Shown: piece after piece, positions 60,767-64,000 of the stretch
How the letters are laid out: each line of letters starts with the position of its first letter
How positions within the stretch are numbered: the stretch's first letter is position 1
NCBI GenBank assembly: GCA_025667525.1
Contig: CM046875.1
Coordinates: 121,386,340-121,450,339, forward strand
DNA: 64,000 bases
From: Glebionis coronaria
Lineage: Eukaryota; Streptophyta; Magnoliopsida; Asterales; Asteraceae
Direction: 5' to 3'
Position numbers and translations under genes: made by a program
Notes under the pieces: model-generated
Told to the model about the DNA's origin: nothing
What the model saw: only the letters and a program-made list of their open reading frames with translations
The model's database searches: none

Positions 60767-60953
60767 GTCTTTATATACTAGACATAACCCTTCTTACAAG
60801 AAATTTAATTACACTTGAAGTCCTTCCATCTTTTGCACTTTAGTCCTCTTCCTTGTATATAAGGTATCCATATTCTTGTAGTTCTTCATATTTGCATATA
60901 AGTCCCTTATTTCATCATATTATGTTTTGTCTCATCAAATCTAATTCCCAACA
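60767..60953 (-). repeat. Minus-strand Sirevirus-like 3' LTR, right part
   Basis: The continuation of 49611-49849, ending CCCAACA. Minus strand start TGTTGGGAATTAG. Confidence 0.72.
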
Positions 60954-62240
60954 ATCTTCCCCTATTTGATGATGACAAAACCAAGTTTCAAATCTTGATC
61001 TTCCACGAATGCAACAAGCTTCCCCTTAAATAAAGGTTTCTTGTAAAACATATCACCACATAAAATAAGTTGCATACCTTGATCTTGTAATCTTCTACCC
61101 TTTTTTGTCTCATCCAATAGGGGTCTTCTGAAGATAAGCAACTAATAAATACTTCACCTTGAGTGGTGTACGTAGATTGTTAAGTAAGCTTCCCCTGAAA
61201 CTTAAATTCACCATCTCTTCAATCACGAACTCTATAGACTCACACTATAGATTAGTAATGAAGAAAAACGAATATAACCGATTTGTTGAAGAAGTGGAAT
61301 TTCCCAAGCTTGTATCTTATGTCTTGTACTATTCATGTGACGTCTAACTTATACTAATGGTGATAAATATAAGCAGATCACAATCTATTGCAGAATTCCT
61401 TGCATGCTAGTAAAAATGAGACACTAAGCACAATAATTTAACTCCTTCAAGTGATAGTAAATGTGAGAATACAACACCATAAGAAAAATAACACATTTCC
61501 TAGATTTTGCAAGTCTTCATCACCAACAATGTAAGCACGAACAAGTTATCTTTAGAGTCGGTGGTTGAGAGATCATGACTTTAAGATATGATAAGTCACA
61601 AACTATGAAAAACAACTCCAACACCAAATATTCAATAATCAAACGTCTTCATAGAAACCTCCAATAAACAAGCCATAAATCCTGAAAAGTCAGTTCTGTC
61701 CGAGATCCAATGTTATTCAACATCCTTCAACATGTGTTGTCCAACATCAGACAACACTATCAGCGGGTAGAATTCTATATATCAGACATCACTATTTTTC
61801 TAAAAGTGGCTCCCATACATGTAACAGTGGCTAGAGTTACCCATTGTTTTCCAATAGTGGATAAATAATACACAACAGTGGGTAAAAATAATAACGGTGG
61901 CAACCAAAAACTGTTTATAAATAATAAACAACAATGGCTACCAACTGCGTTTTCCTTTTCTTTTTGCTGCAACAAACTCCAATCCCACGTCGCTTCTTTT
62001 GTCACGTTGCTTCTTTATTAACATAATACAAAGTCGTGTATGAAACAGACTTGCTCCATCCTTTTCTTGTATAAGTACTTCATCTGTGGACCACTGTGTC
62101 CTTATTGGTTGGATAGTATATACCATCGTGATCCCTCTTCTTTAACTACACGTGAATAAGTAAACAAGCACATTCACCACACTTGATCCCTCTTCTTTTC
62201 ACATAAAAGAACAATACAATTGGGACCACATCAGATATAA
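60954..62240 (-). other. Sirevirus-like internal 3' region with repeated polypurine tracts
   Basis: Directly beside the LTR, minus-strand ATCATCAAATAGGGGAAGA is a polypurine tract in the style of Sireviruses. AAGGGGAAGC or GGGGAAGC recurs at 61018-61027 and 61188-61195, which fits the multiple polypurine tracts of that lineage. No pol domain follows, and I see no 5' LTR, so the element is truncated. At 61750-61930 the CCACTG/CAGTGG word family of the other Sirevirus is present as well. Confidence 0.6.
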
Positions 62241-64000
62241 ACTGTGATACCCATAAACCAAGGTCACTATTTATCCCTAATTTACGTATATTTTTTAAAT
62301 TTTAAAGAAATTTTGTTGGTAATATGTTTGACGGTTTAAGTTGAAACGAATGTTGTAGGTCTTAATTTTAACGTTTCACGATTCAAGAAGAACCGATAAT
62401 GACTACGATAACGACGGATGCCCAAAAAATTATCTTTTATTATCGATTGATCGATATTTTGATTTTTCGAAGTTTTTATTTTATTTATGTGTTAAGTCGA
62501 GTCGGAACCGTTTTTATTCCATTTTGTGTGCGTTTTAACCATTTAAAAGTATTTTGAGGTAGCCGGGACGAACCCCGACTCCCGCAAAAATTTAAAACCG
62601 ACTACTAGGCCACATTCCCGCTCTTTATTATTACTTTTACCATTGAGGCTAAAAATAGTTAAAATGGCAAGAATTAACCCCGCCATAGTATAAAATGATT
62701 TTTCACACACATTTCATTCATTTTTACATTCAAAAAAATTGAAAACCCTCTCCCTCTCCCTCTCTCTCTCTTGATAGCCGCCGACCACAGCACCACCATA
62801 AACCACCACCACTTGATTTTTCTTGTGTTTTAGAGGAAACCAATCAAAGACCAACTCTTATTTTCATCTTGTGAGTATTTTGAATCAACAAAAACACACA
62901 TGCATTCAACTAATCTTTTCAAAAATTTATGATTTTTATAAAGTGGGTTTTGATTTAATTAAAGTGTATACATCTTTTTAATTAGTGTTTAGGATGATAA
63001 TTAATCAATAAAACAAGTTGGAAAATGATTTTATTTGGTGTTTTGGTCATCAAACCCCACGGCTAAAGGGGATTTTGGTTTGACTTTGGATGTTTGATGA
63101 TTATTGTTGTGGGTTTATGTTCATAAACATGTTCTTATCATTTTTAGTTGATTTGATTTGGTTGCATGTTAGTTTTATGAAATGGGTTTTTATGAAGATT
63201 GATTCATACAAGTGATATAGGATGTTATGGTTATTTTAGATGACTTGATGATGATACTAGGGGTATAGGAGTTGATGAAATTGATTAAAAACAAGTGTAG
63301 ATGTGATTTTGAAAGAGGCATTTTAGAACAGATTGTTAAAGATAATTTTCGGGGTTTTAAGTCTAACTCCAGGTTATCATTATAGAATGTAGTTGTAGAG
63401 ATTCTTTCTACCTTCTTTTTGGTATAAGATAGAGCTTTTAACTCTAAACGAGTCAAAAGTTACATAGGTTTGAATATTCGTGTACCGGGTGGCGAGTATC
63501 GACGCAATCCGAATTTATGTTCGATATTAGGTCAAATCTCGGGGACTATAAGTAGAGTTTTAAAAATGGTTGAGGGCTGTTCTTTAGCTCAAAACCTGGA
63601 GTTATGAGTCTAATTTTTAAACTTAGAAATTGGATTTACAAATGGTATTGGTTACGTGAGTCAAAATGGTTTTACGACGTAAGGGTACAAATCTGCCCCG
63701 ATTTTCAAGGTTGGAAATGTGTTGGGCAACGAGACTTAAAAGTATAATATTTTTATGAAAATTTTTGTGAGCTTTATACATGATGTAAGTGAGGTCTACA
63801 ACGAGTTTCGTAAAATTTCGTGGTGTTTAAGTATGGAAATTCAGTCCGTACATTAGGTATGTATCGGCAGAATTGTATTTGGAGCAATAGTCTTAATAAC
63901 GTAGAAAAAAATGAACGTGTCTAGTAAATATCACTTGTTTGGGTTTTTGGTGTGAGTTTATACAAACTTTGATTGTCTTTAATTATGTATATACAGTACT
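62241..64000 (+). other. Possible further LTR with promoter, runs off the window
   Basis: TGTGATACCCATAA at about 62243 resembles the start of a class of plant Gypsy LTRs. A TATA box (TATAAAA, 62689-62695) is followed about 50 bases later by a CT-rich leader and by a possible splice donor (CTTGTGAGTATT near 62868). No coding domain is visible to the end of the window. A host promoter is the alternative reading. Confidence 0.35.
62747..62771. repeat. CT-rich microsatellite
   Basis: CCCTCTCCCTCTCCCTCTCT-like run downstream of the TATA box at 62689. Confidence 0.8.

Noticed and set aside
62241..64000. Host gene promoter and first exon at the right edge
   Set aside because: The TATA box and CT-rich leader are suggestive, but no coding frame follows and the start resembles an LTR, so it is listed only as a possible LTR.

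Overview
This 64 kb window is nuclear DNA of a flowering plant. The evidence is dense, AT-rich intergenic DNA full of nested retrotransposons, GT-AG introns, TATA boxes, and plant lineages of LINE, Copia/Sirevirus, Athila-type Gypsy, Mutator, hAT and PIF/Harbinger elements. The style of the LINE proteins and of the extra Sirevirus reading frame resembles the daisy family (Asteraceae). That assignment rests on memory of those families and not on a search.

Only one clear host gene is present: a complete cytosolic HSP70/HSC70 on the minus strand (25464-28426, two exons, 648 residues, ending in EEVD). It has a TATA box and a heat shock element just upstream. A short F-box fragment (23739-23942) is a second, broken, host-derived piece.

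Layout. 1-7890: non-coding, with three tandem arrays (24-bp, 85-bp and 26-bp units). 7892-12903: a decayed minus-strand LINE split by a hAT MITE (9350-9939). 12904-15085: non-coding, with a long TA microsatellite and a decayed repeat. 15091-20029: a minus-strand Copia element with both LTRs, PBS, PPT and a TATAT target duplication, sitting inside an older repeat that continues to about 20830. 20930-21832: a Mutator-type element carrying an apparently intact two-exon GRF zinc-finger gene. 21833-25463: relics and the F-box fragment. 25464-28426: HSP70. 28621-31908: a second Mutator-type element inserted directly upstream of the HSP70 heat shock element. It contains a PIF/Harbinger-like element (29426-31356) with an intact Myb/SANT-like reading frame. 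33773-48090: a decayed plus-strand Sirevirus-like Copia element with extra reading frames after pol, interrupted by a 3.56 kb LTR-like insertion. 48720-60953: a nest in which a Copia pol fragment is interrupted by a minus-strand Sirevirus LTR, which is split by an Athila-type Gypsy element (49850-60761), which is itself split by a hAT MITE (57547-58223). 60954-64000: Sirevirus internal sequence and a possible further LTR.

Almost all transposon genes carry stops, frameshifts or lost catalytic residues. The exceptions are the GRF gene and the Myb/SANT-like gene, both passengers of DNA transposons. I found no CRISPR, rRNA or recognisable tRNA gene, and no wholly new system. The strongest unexplained signals are a short CCACTG-type motif scattered through the Sirevirus, the hairpin-bearing 85-bp array, the perfect 43-bp palindrome in the F-box fragment, and the double transposon insertion at the HSP70 promoter.
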